Below, in pieces: positions 6,042 through 6,490 of a stretch of DNA of 6,490 nt (positions within the stretch are counted from its first letter, which is position 1; every line of letters starts with the position of its first letter). The position numbers and the translations under genes are program-made. The notes beneath the pieces are model-generated. The model was given only the letters and a program-made list of their open reading frames with translations. It ran no database searches and was not told where the DNA came from. This DNA is from an uncultured bacterium. GTDB taxonomy: Bacteria > Patescibacteriota > Minisyncoccia > SW-4-49-11. The stretch is from contig CAJXTH010000043.1 of assembly GCA_913060955.1 (NCBI GenBank), positions 1 to 6,490 of the forward strand, in the 5' to 3' direction.

Positions 6042-6323
6042 ATGGAATCATTCAAACGAGACTGGGATAACTATATTTCCCCCTTTATAGCAGGATTAGG
6101 TTTTGGCGCAATTCCATTTCTTGCCTACGGACTTTACCTCATGATTGCCTACACTGATCGCATCCAAGTTGGCGAGGAGGTCCGAGTCTTTCTGGCGACC
6201 GTATACCAAACTGAGCAGAGCTACGGTGTGGCTTTCGATAATATTGTTGTCTTTTTGACACCTCTTGCAACCGGATGTATTGGAGTTCTCATTGCGCAAA
6301 TATTCAAAGCTCGATCCAAATAA
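6042..6323 (+). CDS. Small two-helix membrane protein of unknown function
   Basis: A 93-residue protein that I do not recognise. AAGGAG (6030-6035), 6 nt before the ATG, is the clearest SD in the window and fixes the start. A charged N-terminus (MESFKRDWDNY) precedes a hydrophobic segment at about 12-37 containing GLGFGAIPFLAYGLYL. A polar stretch of about 30 residues (38-66, with TDRIQVGEEVR and QTEQSYG) follows, then a second hydrophobic segment (67-88, VVFLTPLATGCIGVLIAQIF) and a basic tail KARSK. The likely form is a helical hairpin with both ends in the cytoplasm. It starts 28 nt after sufB and ends 6 nt before the next ORF, so it is probably co-transcribed with the suf genes, but nothing in its sequence suggests a role in Fe-S assembly. 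One cysteine (in TGCIG) lies inside the second helix. Confidence 0.8.
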   Translation: MESFKRDWDNYISPFIAGLGFGAIPFLAYGLYLMIAYTDRIQVGEEVRVFLATVYQTEQSYGVAFDNIVVFLTPLATGCIGVLIAQIFKARSK

Positions 6324-6329
6324 GTCTCA

Positions 6330-6490
6330 ATGGCAACCTTTACCCACCAGACAGATCAGAATCACTACACCACAATCAAAGCGCGAACCTCTGATCAGCT
6401 CGACCTCGGCACTATTGCCCAGCAGACAATCCACTTGTCTGAGCAAAGTTCACTGACTCTGGTAATTCCTAAGGAAAGCTTTGAGACCAC
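6330..6490 (+). CDS. Start of an ORF running off the window, possibly SufD-like
   Basis: An ATG at 6330 opens 53 codons without a stop up to the window edge. The peptide begins MATFTHQTDQNHYTTIKART and continues with the segment TIHLSEQSSLTLVIPKESFE. It starts 6 nt after the membrane protein gene and has no clear SD. The alternation of polar and hydrophobic residues, and the phrase E-x-SSLTLVIP, would suit the entry into a SufB/D-type beta-helix, and a partner for SufB is expected close by. No diagnostic SufD motif is in the visible part, so this is inference from position. Confidence 0.6.
   Translation, partial: MATFTHQTDQNHYTTIKARTSDQLDLGTIAQQTIHLSEQSSLTLVIPKESFET

Overview
The window looks like bacterial chromosome, most likely from a Candidate Phyla Radiation (Patescibacteria) type organism. 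This is inferred from the compact layout, the membrane-anchored PEGA/beta-propeller protein that is common in those genomes, small single-domain enzymes, short intergenic gaps and nearly SD-less starts. The phylum cannot be fixed from the sequence alone. The standard code fits: all six complete genes end in TAA, and no in-frame UGA interrupts the long reading frames, which argues against the UGA=Gly code of some CPR lineages.

Left non-coding block (1-356): a possible terminator arm cut by the window edge, a strong hairpin (37-61), copy 1 of a dispersed palindromic repeat (about 101-234), and a rho-independent terminator (307-340) that ends the minus-strand operon.

Minus-strand operon (4301 down to 357), read from one good sigma70-type promoter (4324-4352): (i) a 214-aa, seven-helix membrane protein related to the 7TM domain of 'inactive transglutaminase-7TM' proteins; (ii) a 482-aa fusion of a RimK-like ATP-grasp ligase and a retropepsin-like (Zn_protease/RimB-type) domain; (iii) a 136-aa RNase HI-family protein with a complete DEDD active site; (iv) a 475-aa PEGA protein with an N-terminal membrane anchor and a predicted extracytoplasmic beta-propeller. 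Junctions are 1-nt overlap, 9 nt and 4 nt. The first two genes form a condensed version of a known but poorly understood gene set (7TM transglutaminase-like protein + ATP-grasp ligase + retropepsin), here with ligase and protease fused and the transglutaminase part missing. This is the most interesting item in the window.

Divergent intergenic region (4302-4615): the minus-strand promoter, copy 2 of the palindromic repeat (4447-4548), and a TATAAT box placed just before the preferred sufB start. The two repeat copies lie in the same orientation and bracket the whole minus-strand operon.

Plus-strand cluster (4616 to the end): sufB (Fe-S cluster scaffold), a 93-aa two-helix membrane protein of unknown function with a good SD, and the start of a further ORF that runs off the window and may be sufD-like. 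sufC is not in the window.
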